Assembly (NCBI RefSeq): GCF_004293625.1
Contig: NZ_CP033040.1
Coordinates: 1,116,001 to 1,180,000, forward strand
DNA: 64,000 bases
From: Thiomicrorhabdus indica
Lineage (GTDB): Bacteria; Pseudomonadota; Gammaproteobacteria; Thiomicrospirales; Thiomicrospiraceae
Direction: 5' to 3'
Part shown: positions 9,266 through 18,732 of the stretch, piece after piece
How the letters are laid out: each line of letters begins with the position of its first letter
Position numbering within the stretch: the stretch's first letter is position 1
The notes under the pieces: generated by a model
Told to the model about the DNA's origin: nothing
The model's input: the letters and a program-made list of their open reading frames with translations, nothing else
Databases searched by the model: none
Translations under genes and position numbers: made by a program

Positions 9266-10027
9266 ATGAACTTACAAAACTTTTACAACAGCGCTGTGAA
9301 TAAAGATGCTGCTCCAAACCAACTTGATGCACTTCACGGTATTCCAAACAAAATTTCAATTACTGCTAACCAAGGCAGCCGGTTTGCTAAAGAAATTGCT
9401 CAAGATTTTAATCCGTTGCATAACTCCGATTCAAAACGTTTTTGTGTACCGGGTGACTTGTTATTTTCGCTCGTATTAATGCGATTTGGAATTAGCCAAT
9501 CCATGGAGTTTGATTACCAAGGAATGGTTCCAGATGGTGCTGTCTTAACATTTAGTGAGCAAGCGAATAAATTTAGTGTTATCGATGATGCAGGAAAAGC
9601 GTTTCTGTGCGGACAAAAATCAGGACAGAGCCTTCAAAATGAGAAGGTTATTGCAGGATTTTGTGAGGCTTATGTCGCTTTTTCTGGTATGAGTTTTCCA
9701 CATATTTTGGTGCCGTTGATGAAGCAGCATGGGGTCATGATTAATCCGGCTCGTCCGATGGTAATTTACGAAAAAATGGCATTTGAATTCGAGCGACCAA
9801 TTATTAATTTGACGCAAATTCCAGAGTTGGTTTTAGAGGATGCACTGCTAACGGTAGAAGGCAAGCGTGGCAAGGTTAAGATTCCATTTTCTATTCAACT
9901 TAATGAACGTAAAATTGGTCAAGGTTTTAAGACAATGACGCTCAGTGGGTTAAAGCCTTATGATGAGGATGCTGTTGAAAAATTGATTGCAGATTACGAA
10001 GCGTCCAAACAACACTACAGAACATAA
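9266..10027 (+). CDS. DUF3581 family protein
   Basis: A 253-aa soluble protein with no signal peptide or membrane segment. The stretch RFAKEIAQDFNPLHNSDSKR followed by FCVPGDLLFSLVL is the hallmark I associate with DUF3581, which resembles hot-dog-fold (MaoC/thioesterase-like) proteins around the D-F-N-P-x-H core. A substrate cannot be named. It is a monocistronic gene on the plus strand, between the helicase gene and glnS. ATG start at 9266. Confidence 0.75.
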   Translation: MNLQNFYNSAVNKDAAPNQLDALHGIPNKISITANQGSRFAKEIAQDFNPLHNSDSKRFCVPGDLLFSLVLMRFGISQSMEFDYQGMVPDGAVLTFSEQANKFSVIDDAGKAFLCGQKSGQSLQNEKVIAGFCEAYVAFSGMSFPHILVPLMKQHGVMINPARPMVIYEKMAFEFERPIINLTQIPELVLEDALLTVEGKRGKVKIPFSIQLNERKIGQGFKTMTLSGLKPYDEDAVEKLIADYEASKQHYRT

Positions 10028-10116
10028 AAAAGATTCCCGTAAAACACGGGTGGTAACTTCCAAAATTCAGTGAGCATAGGCTCAAATAATTATTTAAATT
10101 TCACAGGTTAGGTTTG

Positions 10117-11799
10117 ATGAGTGATTCTATCAAAAAGGATGCGGTTGAGCGTCCAGTAAACTTTATTCGAAATATCATTAACGAAGATTTAGAAGCTCAA
10201 AAACATCAGATTATTCGCACCCGTTTCCCTCCTGAGCCAAATGGGTATTTGCATATTGGTCATGCCAAGTCGATTTGTTTAAACTTCGGTCTCGCTGTCG
10301 ATTATCAAGGCGAATGTAACCTGCGTTTTGATGACACAAATCCGGCCAAAGAGGATATGGAATTTGTCGAGTCGATTAAACAGGATGTCGAATGGTTAGG
10401 TTTTCATTGGGCAGGGGATGTCTGTTATTCATCTAATTACTTCGAACGATTTTATCAAGCAGCCGTTGAATTGATTCAAAAAGGTTTAGCTTATGTCTGT
10501 TTCTTGAGTAGTGAAGAAACTCGTGAGTATCGCGGGAGTTTGAAGGAACCGGGCAAAGATAGTCCATACCGCAATACTTCACCGGAAGAGAATCTAGCCT
10601 TATTTGAAAAAATGCGAGCAGGTGGTTTCAAAGAAGGCGAGTGCGTTCTTCGTGCCAAAATCGATATGGCTTCTAGTTTTATGTGTATGCGTGATCCGAC
10701 GTTGTTCAGAGTGCGTTTTGAACATCACCACCAAACCGGTGATGAATGGTGTATATATCCAATGTACGATTTCGCGCACTGTATTTCTGATGCGGTTGAA
10801 GGCGTGACACATTCGCTGTGTACACTTGAATTCCAAGACAACCGTCGTTTGTATGATTGGGTACTGGATAATTTAGATGAATTCAATAAACCAGACCGAC
10901 CACGTCAATATGAATTTTCACGTTTAAATTTAGAATACACGGTCATGTCAAAGCGAAAGTTGCATCAACTGGTTGCAGACAAGTTGGTTGAAGGTTGGGA
11001 TGATCCGCGTATGCCAACCATTTCAGGTATGCGTCGTCGAGGTTACACACCTGCATCTTTACGCGATTTTGCTGAACGTATCGGGATTTCGAAAGTCGAT
11101 TCTATGACGGAAATGGGGATTCTAGAGGCTGCAATTCGTGATGATTTGAATGTGGTAGCACCGCGTACCATGGCTGTTATTGACCCTATTAAGGTCATCA
11201 TTGAAAACTATCCAGAAGGACAAGTTGAATCAATTCAGGCTCCGGTTCATCCGCAAAATGAAACAATGGGTAAACGTGAGATCTTCTTTGGAAAAGAAAT
11301 CTATATTGACCGCGCAGACTTTCAACCCGAAGCGCCAAACCGTAAATTTATGCGTCTAGCGTTAGATAAAGAAGTTCGATTGAGAAATAGCTATATTATT
11401 AAAGGTGAACGTTTTGAAACGGATGCGGACGGTAATGTCACAACTGTTTATGCAACTTACGATCCTGAAACGCTGGGAAAAAATCCTGCGGATGGTCGTA
11501 AGGTAAAAGGCGTGATTCACTTTGTTGAGGCCAGTAAAGCCGTTCCTGCTGAAATTCGTATTTATGACCGACTTTTTACAGTGGCGAACCCAGCTAAAGA
11601 AGACGATTTTGAATCGGTGATTAACCCTGAATCTTTGGTTATTAAGCAAGGTTTGGTTGAGCCATCAATGGTTAATGCTAAACCAGAACTAGCATATCAA
11701 TTTGAGCGAGAAGGCTATTTCTGCCGAGATAATAAAATTACTGATAAGTTAGTCTTTAACAAAACGGTAGGCTTACGCGATGTTTGGGCAAAGAAGTAG
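10117..11799 (+). CDS. glnS: Glutaminyl-tRNA synthetase
   Basis: Class I aminoacyl-tRNA synthetase charging tRNA-Gln, 560 aa (E. coli about 554). The HIGH signature ([19 protein letters not shown] at 46-49) and the KMSKS equivalent (VMSKRKL) are both present, and the C-terminal anticodon-binding beta-barrels are complete. ATG 10117 is chosen over the adjacent in-frame TTG 10114; a CAGGTTAGG Shine-Dalgarno region precedes it. The DUF3010 gene starts 9 bp after the stop, so the two are probably cotranscribed. Confidence 0.96.
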   Translation: MSDSIKKDAVERPVNFIRNIINEDLEAQKHQIIRTRFPPEPNGYLHIGHAKSICLNFGLAVDYQGECNLRFDDTNPAKEDMEFVESIKQDVEWLGFHWAGDVCYSSNYFERFYQAAVELIQKGLAYVCFLSSEETREYRGSLKEPGKDSPYRNTSPEENLALFEKMRAGGFKEGECVLRAKIDMASSFMCMRDPTLFRVRFEHHHQTGDEWCIYPMYDFAHCISDAVEGVTHSLCTLEFQDNRRLYDWVLDNLDEFNKPDRPRQYEFSRLNLEYTVMSKRKLHQLVADKLVEGWDDPRMPTISGMRRRGYTPASLRDFAERIGISKVDSMTEMGILEAAIRDDLNVVAPRTMAVIDPIKVIIENYPEGQVESIQAPVHPQNETMGKREIFFGKEIYIDRADFQPEAPNRKFMRLALDKEVRLRNSYIIKGERFETDADGNVTTVYATYDPETLGKNPADGRKVKGVIHFVEASKAVPAEIRIYDRLFTVANPAKEDDFESVINPESLVIKQGLVEPSMVNAKPELAYQFEREGYFCRDNKITDKLVFNKTVGLRDVWAKK

Positions 11800-11808
11800 G
11801 GACAAGAA

Positions 11809-12324
11809 ATGAGAATTTTAGGAATTGAATTAACAGGAAATGATGCAGTTGTTGCGCTTTTGGAACAAGACAACGGTATGTTTTACATCCCAGATTTTCG
11901 GGCAAGAAAAGTCAATTGTCGTAATCCGGATGATCAGGAGCAATTACAGTATTTTCAAAAAAGCTTTGCGCAATTAGTTCAAGATTACAAAGTCGATGAA
12001 ATTGTCATTCGTGGTCGCATGAAAAAAGGAAGATTTGCCGGCGGAGCGAACGGCTTTAAATTAGAAGGTGCGCTTCAGGTTTTACCCGGTGTTAAAGTGA
12101 CGGTTATGATTCCAGCAACCCAGTCTGCGATTTTAAAGCGTTTTCCAATGAGTATCCCGTTTGCGGAAACAGGCATGAAAAAGTTTCAGCAACAAGCATT
12201 TGAAGTGGCTTATGCTCAGTTGTCCGATCCAAAAGGGTTAGCTGAAGCCGCACGCCAAAAAGAGATTGCCAACCGTAAACAAAAGCGTGACGAGCGTGTG
12301 GAGCTTGAAGAACAAGAAGATTAG
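11809..12324 (+). CDS. DUF3010 family protein
   Basis: A 171-aa soluble protein beginning MRILGIELTGNDAVVALLE, a pattern resembling the N-terminal strand of RNase-H-like/ASKHA folds. The centre has IVIRGRMKKGRFAGGANGFK and the C-terminal third is a charged helix (ARQKEIANRKQKRDERVELE). I recognise it as DUF3010, of unknown function. It follows glnS by 9 bp and is followed by a terminator built from two iterated palindromes. Confidence 0.72.
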   Translation: MRILGIELTGNDAVVALLEQDNGMFYIPDFRARKVNCRNPDDQEQLQYFQKSFAQLVQDYKVDEIVIRGRMKKGRFAGGANGFKLEGALQVLPGVKVTVMIPATQSAILKRFPMSIPFAETGMKKFQQQAFEVAYAQLSDPKGLAEAARQKEIANRKQKRDERVELEEQED

Positions 12325-12355
12325 ACAGTTTTTATCTTCTCAAATCTTAAGTGAT

Positions 12356-12365
12356 ACCGGCCGGT
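12356..12365. repeat. Iterated palindrome ACCGGCCGGT, copy 5
   Basis: Exact copy forming the left arm of the terminator stem. Confidence 0.95.
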
Positions 12366-12376
12366 TGAAAGTTTTC

Positions 12377-12386
12377 ACCGGCCGGT
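12377..12386. repeat. Iterated palindrome ACCGGCCGGT, copy 6
   Basis: Exact copy forming the right arm of the terminator stem. Confidence 0.95.
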
Positions 12387-12590
12387 TTTCTTTTAATTAC
12401 CCCATCTAACGTTCTAAAATTTAATCCCAATCATTAATACTGAATGAAGCTTGACTAAGCATAAGACAATTCTCTTACTGTGCGTATAATAAGAAATTAC
12501 TCGTATAAACACCTTTCAGCTCTCTCTGGACTTGAGTATTCGACAGACCTTTGAGGTTTCAGATTAATTTTTATAGGTAAGACTGAGTTT

Positions 12591-15026
12591 ATGTGGTCAT
12601 TCTTTATCAAGAAACTTTCTGATTTCTTTCTCTTTATTGTCTCGCTGTTGTTACTGCTTGGAATTACTTATATATTTTGGCAGAACTACAATGCCAATAA
12701 AGCCATTGCCGAACAAGTTGCAATAGACGATGCAGGTCAGTTTGCAGAAGTTGCGATCAAGTTTCGTGATTTCTACACCTCGGAGCTTTTACCAAAACTG
12801 AATGAATCTGGTGTTCAAATCACCCATGAATTCAATGAGATTCCTGGTGCGATGCCATTGCCTGCCACTTTTGCTAAAGAGCTTGGAGATTACCTAAGCA
12901 CCCAACAAGAGCACTATAAAGTTAAGCTATACAGTGACTTACCTTTTCCATGGCGGAAGCAAACTCTTGATTCGTTTGAGCTAGATGCAATGGAAGCTTT
13001 GCGTAAAAACCCGGAACAAAAGTTTTGGAGAATAGAGAAAGAAAATGGCGAAATGTTGTTGCGTTATGCCATTGCGGATCGACTGAAACCTGCCTGTGTT
13101 GCCTGCCATAACTCTTATCCTGGAACGCCAAAAACTAATTGGAAAGTGGGAGATGTTCGGGGTGTATTCTCCGTGTCACGACCGATTAGTCAAAGTGTTA
13201 TTGATATCGAAAAAAATGCGTTGAGTTCATTTTTTTGGATTATTTCGTTGGTGTTAGCGTCTGTGATTTTTTTGAGTTTAATTTTTGGACGTCTTAAGAA
13301 GACTCTTAGCGAATCGAATCGTTTGATCGATCAGATGTCTGAAATGAATCAGGCGTTATCAATTGAAAAAAATAAAGCGGAAGACAGTGCCAAATTAAAA
13401 TCCGAGTTTCTTGCGAATATGAGTCACGAAATTCGTACACCGATGAATGGCATTATTGGTATGACGGATTTGTTGAAAGACACGCAATTGAATACTGAAC
13501 AGCAAGAAGTTTTATCTATGGTTTCCGGTAGTGCGAATTCTCTGCTTGGAATTATTAATGATATTTTAGACTTCTCAAAAATTGAGGCGGGAAAGCTCGA
13601 AATCACCCCAGATACGATGAATTTTATTCATATGTTAGAAAACTGTTTGGAGTTGGTTTCGGATAATGTCTACAAAAAACAGCTGAAACTAGTTTATTTC
13701 GTTGAACCGAGTATTCCCAAATATATCTGGGCGGACGAAACACGAATTCGACAGGTCGTATTAAATCTTTTAAGTAATGCGATTAAATTTACGTCAAACG
13801 GTTTGATTCGAGTGGTGGTGAATTGGACTGATGATTCCAAAACTATGATTAAAGTTGAGGTGAAAGACACGGGGATTGGCATTGCAGCCGATGCTCAAGC
13901 CAAACTGTTTGATTCGTTTTCACAAGCAGATGGCTCCACGACTCGTAAATATGGTGGGACTGGACTTGGGTTAAGCATCTCTAAACAGCTTGTTATTCTG
14001 ATGGGTGGGGATATCAATTTCGATAGTACTCTGGGTAAAGGAAGTCGTTTCTGGTTTACCCTACCTATTAAAGTACCGGTTAATAAACAGACTCAAGAAG
14101 GGTGTTTGCAAGTTTTTGAAGAGACTCACTTTTTAAATGTATTGAACAGAAATAGTGAAGTCATGCCGCTTATTACCCATCAATACATGAAATTGAATAT
14201 TCAGTTGTTAGCTAGTGAGACGATTGCAGATTGGATTGAAACACAAAAGAAAAACCCTCAAGCCGTTATGATTTTGGATCTCAATTCCTTGCTTGGTTTT
14301 GGGTTTGATTTGGATGATGTGAATGAAATTTTTGAAAAAGAATTTCATGGTCACTTCCCTAATGTCATTTTATTGTTGACGCCTCCTCAACAACACTCTG
14401 TAGAAGTGGTGCAAAAAGCAAAATTAATCGGAATGCTGACGGTTACTAAACCGATGGCACATTCGCGACTTTATGACTACTTTGCTGCTTTCGAATATCA
14501 ACTCGACAAACAGTTAAATTTTGATGGAATTTCGAAGGAACTGAATTCTGTAAAGCCGCCCGAAAATATATCGACGCCGGAGACAGAAGCACAAGAAAAA
14601 ACTGAAACATTCCAACTTGGAAGAGAGGGCGACGTAGAAAATAAAGTTAAAGTTTTATTGGTAGAAGATAATTTCGTTAATCAACGCTTGGCGATAGCGT
14701 TATTGGCAAAGCTTGGGATTGAAGTTGATTTAGCTCAAAATGGCGAAGAAGCGCTGGAAGCACTTCAATCCAATACCTATCCTTTAGTGTTAATGGACTG
14801 CCAAATGCCTGTCATGGATGGCTATGAGGCCACGGGTAAAATTCGTCAATTGCCTGGTGAAATAGCGAAAGTTCCAGTTCTTGCAATGACAGCAAATGCG
14901 ATGATGGGCGATAAAGAACGTTGTATGGCTGCTGGGATGGATGACTATATTTCCAAGCCGATTAACCCTAAGGTTTTAGAAGAAAAAATTCATTCTTGGT
15001 TGAATCACTCTAATGATGAAATTTAA
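12591..15026 (+). CDS. Hybrid sensor histidine kinase with Tll0287-like CxxCH sensor domain
   Basis: An 811-aa membrane kinase. Membrane helices at about 8-30 and 213-232 enclose a periplasmic domain of the DUF3365/Tll0287-like type carrying CVACH (169-173), a c-type heme attachment motif. Then come a HisKA domain ([11 protein letters not shown], His near 278) and an ATPase domain ([31 protein letters not shown]). A degenerate receiver-like stretch follows (about 500-640), then a true C-terminal receiver ([11 protein letters not shown], Asp near 738; K in ISKP). No output gene is adjacent. The CxxCH motif suggests heme-based redox or gas sensing, which is inference. Confidence 0.87.
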   Translation: MWSFFIKKLSDFFLFIVSLLLLLGITYIFWQNYNANKAIAEQVAIDDAGQFAEVAIKFRDFYTSELLPKLNESGVQITHEFNEIPGAMPLPATFAKELGDYLSTQQEHYKVKLYSDLPFPWRKQTLDSFELDAMEALRKNPEQKFWRIEKENGEMLLRYAIADRLKPACVACHNSYPGTPKTNWKVGDVRGVFSVSRPISQSVIDIEKNALSSFFWIISLVLASVIFLSLIFGRLKKTLSESNRLIDQMSEMNQALSIEKNKAEDSAKLKSEFLANMSHEIRTPMNGIIGMTDLLKDTQLNTEQQEVLSMVSGSANSLLGIINDILDFSKIEAGKLEITPDTMNFIHMLENCLELVSDNVYKKQLKLVYFVEPSIPKYIWADETRIRQVVLNLLSNAIKFTSNGLIRVVVNWTDDSKTMIKVEVKDTGIGIAADAQAKLFDSFSQADGSTTRKYGGTGLGLSISKQLVILMGGDINFDSTLGKGSRFWFTLPIKVPVNKQTQEGCLQVFEETHFLNVLNRNSEVMPLITHQYMKLNIQLLASETIADWIETQKKNPQAVMILDLNSLLGFGFDLDDVNEIFEKEFHGHFPNVILLLTPPQQHSVEVVQKAKLIGMLTVTKPMAHSRLYDYFAAFEYQLDKQLNFDGISKELNSVKPPENISTPETEAQEKTETFQLGREGDVENKVKVLLVEDNFVNQRLAIALLAKLGIEVDLAQNGEEALEALQSNTYPLVLMDCQMPVMDGYEATGKIRQLPGEIAKVPVLAMTANAMMGDKERCMAAGMDDYISKPINPKVLEEKIHSWLNHSNDEI

Positions 15027-15073
15027 TGCAAAGAATCGGGATTTCTTTTGAGGATGAAATGAGCTTAAACTCA

Positions 15074-15577
15074 TTAATCATGGGTTTTTAAAATACTTTC
15101 CCTGGCAAGTTGATCAGCGAGTTGATTGCCAGAGTTTTTGAAGTGAGCTTTCACCCAATAAAAGTTTACCGGCCGGTGAAAGCTTAATTCGTGAAGCTTT
15201 TGCCAAAGTTCAGCATAGGCGACATCGTTTCCGTTTTTACTTTGCCAGTTATTTCCTTCCCACAAAGTATATTTATCAAATAGCCCTTCAAGCAGGATTT
15301 GTGCATCGGTAAACAGCTTGACCGCTTGTTTAGGATGATTTTTTTGAAACCATCTTAAAGCGTTAATAGCCGCAATAAGTTCCATTTCAAGGCTGGATTG
15401 CGACATTTGCACTCCATTTAAGGTTTTAACCAGTTTTTCTTTTTCGTAAACCGCCACACCCCAGCCACCTAAATGATGCTGTTTAAAATAGGCGCCATCT
15501 GTATAGATTTCAAAATTTGACTGTAGGTCGAATACAGGCTGGTGAAAAGAGTAGGCTAAGTGCTGTTTGACATTCAC
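15074..15577 (-). CDS. Ribonuclease HI family protein
   Basis: A 167-aa protein expected to cleave RNA in RNA-DNA hybrids. All four acidic active-site residues are visible: D27 in YTDGA, E66 in LEMELIAA, D91 in LFTDAQ and D155 in NQLADQLA. The general-base histidine is H145 in WVKAH. About 20 extra residues precede the RNase H core compared with E. coli RnhA, so it may be a paralogue. Iterated-palindrome copy 7 encodes Arg-Pro-Val (FHRPVNF). It is preceded by a GNAT gene on the same strand, 9 bp away. Confidence 0.85.
   Translation of the reverse strand: MNVKQHLAYSFHQPVFDLQSNFEIYTDGAYFKQHHLGGWGVAVYEKEKLVKTLNGVQMSQSSLEMELIAAINALRWFQKNHPKQAVKLFTDAQILLEGLFDKYTLWEGNNWQSKNGNDVAYAELWQKLHELSFHRPVNFYWVKAHFKNSGNQLADQLARESILKTHD
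15168..15177. repeat. Iterated palindrome, copy 7 (in RNase HI gene)
   Basis: Exact ACCGGCCGGT, read as Arg-Pro-Val before the WVKAH motif. Confidence 0.95.
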
Positions 15578-15586
15578 AATTACTCA

Positions 15587-16129
15587 TTACCAATAGTCAG
15601 GGTTTTGAAATGGGACGACGCATTTAGGTTTTGTATGAAGAGATTTTATGGGTGCAGTGGAATCCTTAAGAGACTGTGCAAGCCAACCTGGAGGCATGGA
15701 AAGTGGCATAGGGGCTTGAAGTGTTGCTTCTGTAATCGGTGAGAATCCAACTTTGCTGTAAAAGTTTGGATCTCCATAGGTTACCGCGATCTCAACCTTG
15801 AGATTTTTTAGGGCACTCAGTCCATATTTGATCAGAGCTTGCCCAATGCCTTGTGCTTGAAAATCTGGATGCACAGCGACTGGAGCAAGCATAAAAACGC
15901 TTTCTTCTGTTTGATAGTCGAGTTGGCTGAAGAAGATAATTCCTTGAATACTTTGTGCAGTAACCGCAGCAAAACAGTAAACTTCTTTTTGGTCGATTAA
16001 GTGTGCCAACTCCTTTGCAAGGTGGCCAATCAATTCACCTTCTTCTTGTCCTTCTGAATGGGTAAAAGTTTCAGTAAAAAGTCGCGTGATTTGAGGTTCA
16101 TCGTCACGGATTAATAGTTTGAAATTCAT
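15587..16129 (-). CDS. GNAT family N-acetyltransferase
   Basis: A 180-aa predicted acetyl-CoA-dependent acyltransferase of the YhbS-like branch. The acetyl-CoA pyrophosphate loop is seen in HPDFQAQGIGQALIKYGLSA, after the strand LAPVAVHP. The YGDPNFYSKVGF motif near the C-terminal third is typical of this subgroup. The substrate is unknown. It sits between the DUF1841 gene (3 bp upstream) and the RNase HI gene (9 bp downstream), so the three are probably one transcript. Confidence 0.85.
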   Translation of the reverse strand: MNFKLLIRDDEPQITRLFTETFTHSEGQEEGELIGHLAKELAHLIDQKEVYCFAAVTAQSIQGIIFFSQLDYQTEESVFMLAPVAVHPDFQAQGIGQALIKYGLSALKNLKVEIAVTYGDPNFYSKVGFSPITEATLQAPMPLSMPPGWLAQSLKDSTAPIKSLHTKPKCVVPFQNPDYW

Positions 16130-16132
16130 ATA

Positions 16133-16567
16133 TTATCCGTATTTTAAAAGCAGTGTTTTTAAACAGGCTAAATAGGCTTGTTCATCGGGTTCAGCCTGAT
16201 TTTTTTGTGCTTGCCACATCATTTCACCTAGGCAGTCCATCATGGCGTGTTCGGTTGCCATGACATCGCCGATTTTTTCACCCAGTTGTTGATAAATTAA
16301 TTTGATACCGGCCGGTCGATCCATCACCACTTGTTCTTGAAGCCCTAAATGCATTCCCATATGTAAAAACGGATTAGTCTCGCCGTCTTCTGGTTTGTAT
16401 TCATTTCCAAGCTTTTCGTTCTCAAGCATTTTGTGGTATTCGGGATGCATTTCAATGACGCGAGCCACCATTTGTTCCATCGGATCCATTGGCATATTCA
16501 TTCGGGCTTTTTGCCAACAATCGACATAAAACTGACGTAATTTATCTCTTTCAGAAGTATAAAGCAT
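16133..16567 (-). CDS. DUF1841 family protein
   Basis: A 144-aa soluble, methionine-rich helical protein (YTSERDKLRQFYVDCWQKAR near the start, then HPEYHKMLEN and NPFLHMGMHLGLQEQ). These stretches match DUF1841, a small proteobacterial family of unknown role. Iterated-palindrome copy 8 encodes Pro-Ala-Gly within DRPAGIK. The gene lies downstream of nth on the same strand with an 86-bp gap. Confidence 0.75.
   Translation of the reverse strand: MLYTSERDKLRQFYVDCWQKARMNMPMDPMEQMVARVIEMHPEYHKMLENEKLGNEYKPEDGETNPFLHMGMHLGLQEQVVMDRPAGIKLIYQQLGEKIGDVMATEHAMMDCLGEMMWQAQKNQAEPDEQAYLACLKTLLLKYG
16307..16316. repeat. Iterated palindrome, copy 8 (in DUF1841 gene)
   Basis: Exact ACCGGCCGGT, read as Pro-Ala-Gly. 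Confidence 0.95.
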
Positions 16568-16653
16568 AGTGTTTAATTCTCAGTTTTTTATATTTTCAGG
16601 GGCAAGACATTTTTAGATTTATGCAAAACTTGCAGCCTGTCCTAGTAGGGTTT

Positions 16654-17286
16654 TTACTCGGATTTGTCTTTATATTCGCAAAGATCATAAATACAACAGG
16701 CACCACATCGAGGTTTGCGTGCGGTACAAGTATAACGACCATGCAAAATGAGTAAATGATGTGCAGGAATTTGATACTCTTTAGGTACATGTTTGAGGAG
16801 TGCTTTTTCAACTTCTAAAACATTTTTTCCCGGAGCCAGCTTGGTACGGTTAGAAACGCGAAAAATATGAGTATCTACGGCCATGGTCGGATGACCAAAC
16901 GCAGTATTGAGCACGACATTTGCGGTTTTTCTTCCAACACCCGGAAGAGCCTCGAGTGCTTTACGATTTTCTGGCACTTCTGAGTTGTGTAAGTCGACAA
17001 GCATTTTGCAGGCTTTGATAATGTTTTCTGCTTTGGTGTTAAACAGCCCAATGGTTTTGATATATTCTTTCAGTCCGTCTACACCTAAATCATAAATTGC
17101 TTGTGGTGTATTAGCCACAGGAAACAGCTTGCGAGTCGCTATATTTACGCCTTTGTCTGTCGCTTGTGCTGAGAGAATGACCGCAATGAGTAATTCAAAT
17201 GTGCTGGAATATTCTAACTCTGTTTCTGGATTAGGAATCGCTTCACTTAAGCGTTGAAAGATTTCTAAACGTTTTTGCTTATTCAT
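16654..17286 (-). CDS. nth: Endonuclease III (DNA glycosylase/AP lyase)
   Basis: A 210-aa base-excision repair enzyme removing oxidised pyrimidines. The helix-hairpin-helix LPGVGRKTANVV carries catalytic Lys120, and the VDTH motif carries Asp138. The [4Fe-4S] cluster cysteines are 187, 194, 197 and 203 with C-x6-C-x2-C-x5-C spacing, matching the E. coli pattern. It follows rnfE by 12 bp as the last gene of the rnfABCDGE-nth cluster, a conserved gammaproteobacterial arrangement. Confidence 0.96.
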   Translation of the reverse strand: MNKQKRLEIFQRLSEAIPNPETELEYSSTFELLIAVILSAQATDKGVNIATRKLFPVANTPQAIYDLGVDGLKEYIKTIGLFNTKAENIIKACKMLVDLHNSEVPENRKALEALPGVGRKTANVVLNTAFGHPTMAVDTHIFRVSNRTKLAPGKNVLEVEKALLKHVPKEYQIPAHHLLILHGRYTCTARKPRCGACCIYDLCEYKDKSE

Positions 17287-17298
17287 GGAAGGAAATAC

Positions 17299-18051
17299 CT
17301 ATTTCACTGCGACTTTTATGCCCAATTGATTTTGTTGCTTCGATGCTTTTTTCTGGTCAATGGCGTTTTTCAAGGCAATGAGTAGCCCCAAACCAATAAA
17401 TGCACCAGGAGGCAGAATCGCCAATAAGACACCTTGATAGTCGCCACTAAAGACGATTTTCCAGTCGCGAGCCATGTCGCCAAACATTAGGTGAGCTTGG
17501 TCAAACAAAGTGCCGGCACCAATGATTTCTCGCAAAGCACCCAAAAGAACCAGAACAAATAAAAACCCCAGCCCCATAAAAAAACCATCCATTAAGGCTT
17601 TGTCCACGGTATTTTTGGAGGCATAGGCTTCTGCACGGCCTAGGATTGCACAGTTGGTGACAATCAATGGAATAAAAATCCCCAAAATTCCGTGTAAAGT
17701 GTGAAAGTATGCATTCATCAATAAATCAATAGCGGTCACTGCAGTCGCAATAATGGCAATGTAGACGGGAATACGGATTTCGCGTGAGACGTGGTTGCGA
17801 ATCAGCGATACCAGCACGTTGGAAATCATTAATACTGCCAAAGTGGCTAACCCAAGCCCTAGACCGTTGATCGTATTATTGGAAACTGCCAAAAGGGGAC
17901 ATAACCCCAGAAGCGCTACCAATGCTTGGTTATTAGTCCATAGACCATTTTTGAATATTGATTTATAGTCAGCTAGTTTCTGCTGCCAAACATTTTTTTC
18001 TGATGTCTCTAAGGCATCAGATGAAATGGTATTTTGACTGGCTTCACTCAT
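17299..18051 (-). CDS. rnfE: Rnf electron transport complex subunit E
   Basis: A 250-aa inner-membrane subunit of the ion-translocating ferredoxin:NAD+ oxidoreductase. It has six predicted helices. The [16 protein letters not shown] and [16 protein letters not shown] stretches, the latter with the membrane cysteine (NCAI) that pairs with NCAV in RnfA, identify it. An extra N-terminal soluble leader of about 25 aa precedes the usual start ([20 protein letters not shown]). It overlaps the rnfG stop by 8 bp, so coupled translation is likely. Confidence 0.94.
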   Translation of the reverse strand: MSEASQNTISSDALETSEKNVWQQKLADYKSIFKNGLWTNNQALVALLGLCPLLAVSNNTINGLGLGLATLAVLMISNVLVSLIRNHVSREIRIPVYIAIIATAVTAIDLLMNAYFHTLHGILGIFIPLIVTNCAILGRAEAYASKNTVDKALMDGFFMGLGFLFVLVLLGALREIIGAGTLFDQAHLMFGDMARDWKIVFSGDYQGVLLAILPPGAFIGLGLLIALKNAIDQKKASKQQNQLGIKVAVK

Positions 18052-18688
18052 ATAAGGTGTCTCCTAATTCATTGACCACTTCAAGAGTGTTTTTTACGGC
18101 ACTCACGACGGCTCTAGGTGTAATAGTTGCGCCTGTGAATTGGTCAAAATCACCACCATCTTTTTTGACTGCCCATGATTGTAGATTTTGCGAGGTTAAA
18201 TCTCGACCATTAAAATTTAGTATCCAATCATGTTTGGCAATTTCAATTTTGTCTCCCAAACCTGGGGTTTCAAGATGGTTAAGGGTGCGAACTCCTGAAA
18301 TTTTGCCATTTGGCAAGACCGCAACAAGTAGATAAATATTTCCGCTATAGCCGTTTGGGGCTACGACTTGCAAAATAATACCGGCCGGTAAATTGTCTTG
18401 GCGGGCGCGGTAAACAGTGACAGGCGTTTTACTACCAAGTTTTTGCAATTGCTTTTTGTCACTAATTTGAATTGTATCTTCTAGAGGTTGATTGTTATAA
18501 CGATCAGCTGGTAAAACTTCATTAAATGTCGCAATCAACGTCTCTTTTTGTGCTTGCGCGATTTTACCCTCTGTCAAGAACTTAACTGTTAGCAGTACTA
18601 CAATGCAAATTACGACAAATGCCGTTAATTTTGCAGCAGATCGGCTCATGGCCTTAAATAAGGTGTTGTTAAAAACAGGTTGGCTCAT
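18044..18688 (-). CDS. rnfG: Rnf electron transport complex subunit G
   Basis: A 214-aa flavoprotein subunit with one N-terminal membrane helix (about 15-37) and a periplasmic FMN-binding domain. The covalent FMN site is the threonine in [11 protein letters not shown] near residue 182. [14 protein letters not shown] and GFTLVPN-like elements fit the family. Iterated-palindrome copy 9 encodes Leu-Pro-Ala-Gly in a loop. It lies 44 bp after rnfD and overlaps rnfE. Confidence 0.94.
   Translation of the reverse strand: MSQPVFNNTLFKAMSRSAAKLTAFVVICIVVLLTVKFLTEGKIAQAQKETLIATFNEVLPADRYNNQPLEDTIQISDKKQLQKLGSKTPVTVYRARQDNLPAGIILQVVAPNGYSGNIYLLVAVLPNGKISGVRTLNHLETPGLGDKIEIAKHDWILNFNGRDLTSQNLQSWAVKKDGGDFDQFTGATITPRAVVSAVKNTLEVVNELGDTLYE
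18380..18389. repeat. Iterated palindrome, copy 9 (in rnfG)
   Basis: Exact ACCGGCCGGT, read as Pro-Ala-Gly in NLPAGIIL. Confidence 0.95.
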
Positions 18689-18732
18689 ATTGAGTCTCTT
18701 TAAGTCGTTTTTTAGGACAGGTTTTTAATTGG

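Larger units (their letters stand above)
12356..12395 (+). terminator. Intrinsic terminator built from two iterated palindromes (copies 5 and 6)
   Basis: ACCGGCCGGT at 12356-12365 and again at 12377-12386. Each is self-complementary, so the two copies pair as a 10-bp stem with an 11-nt linker that adds a few inner A-T pairs. TTTTCTTTT follows. It lies 32 bp after the DUF3010 stop, so it likely ends the glnS transcript. Confidence 0.75.
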
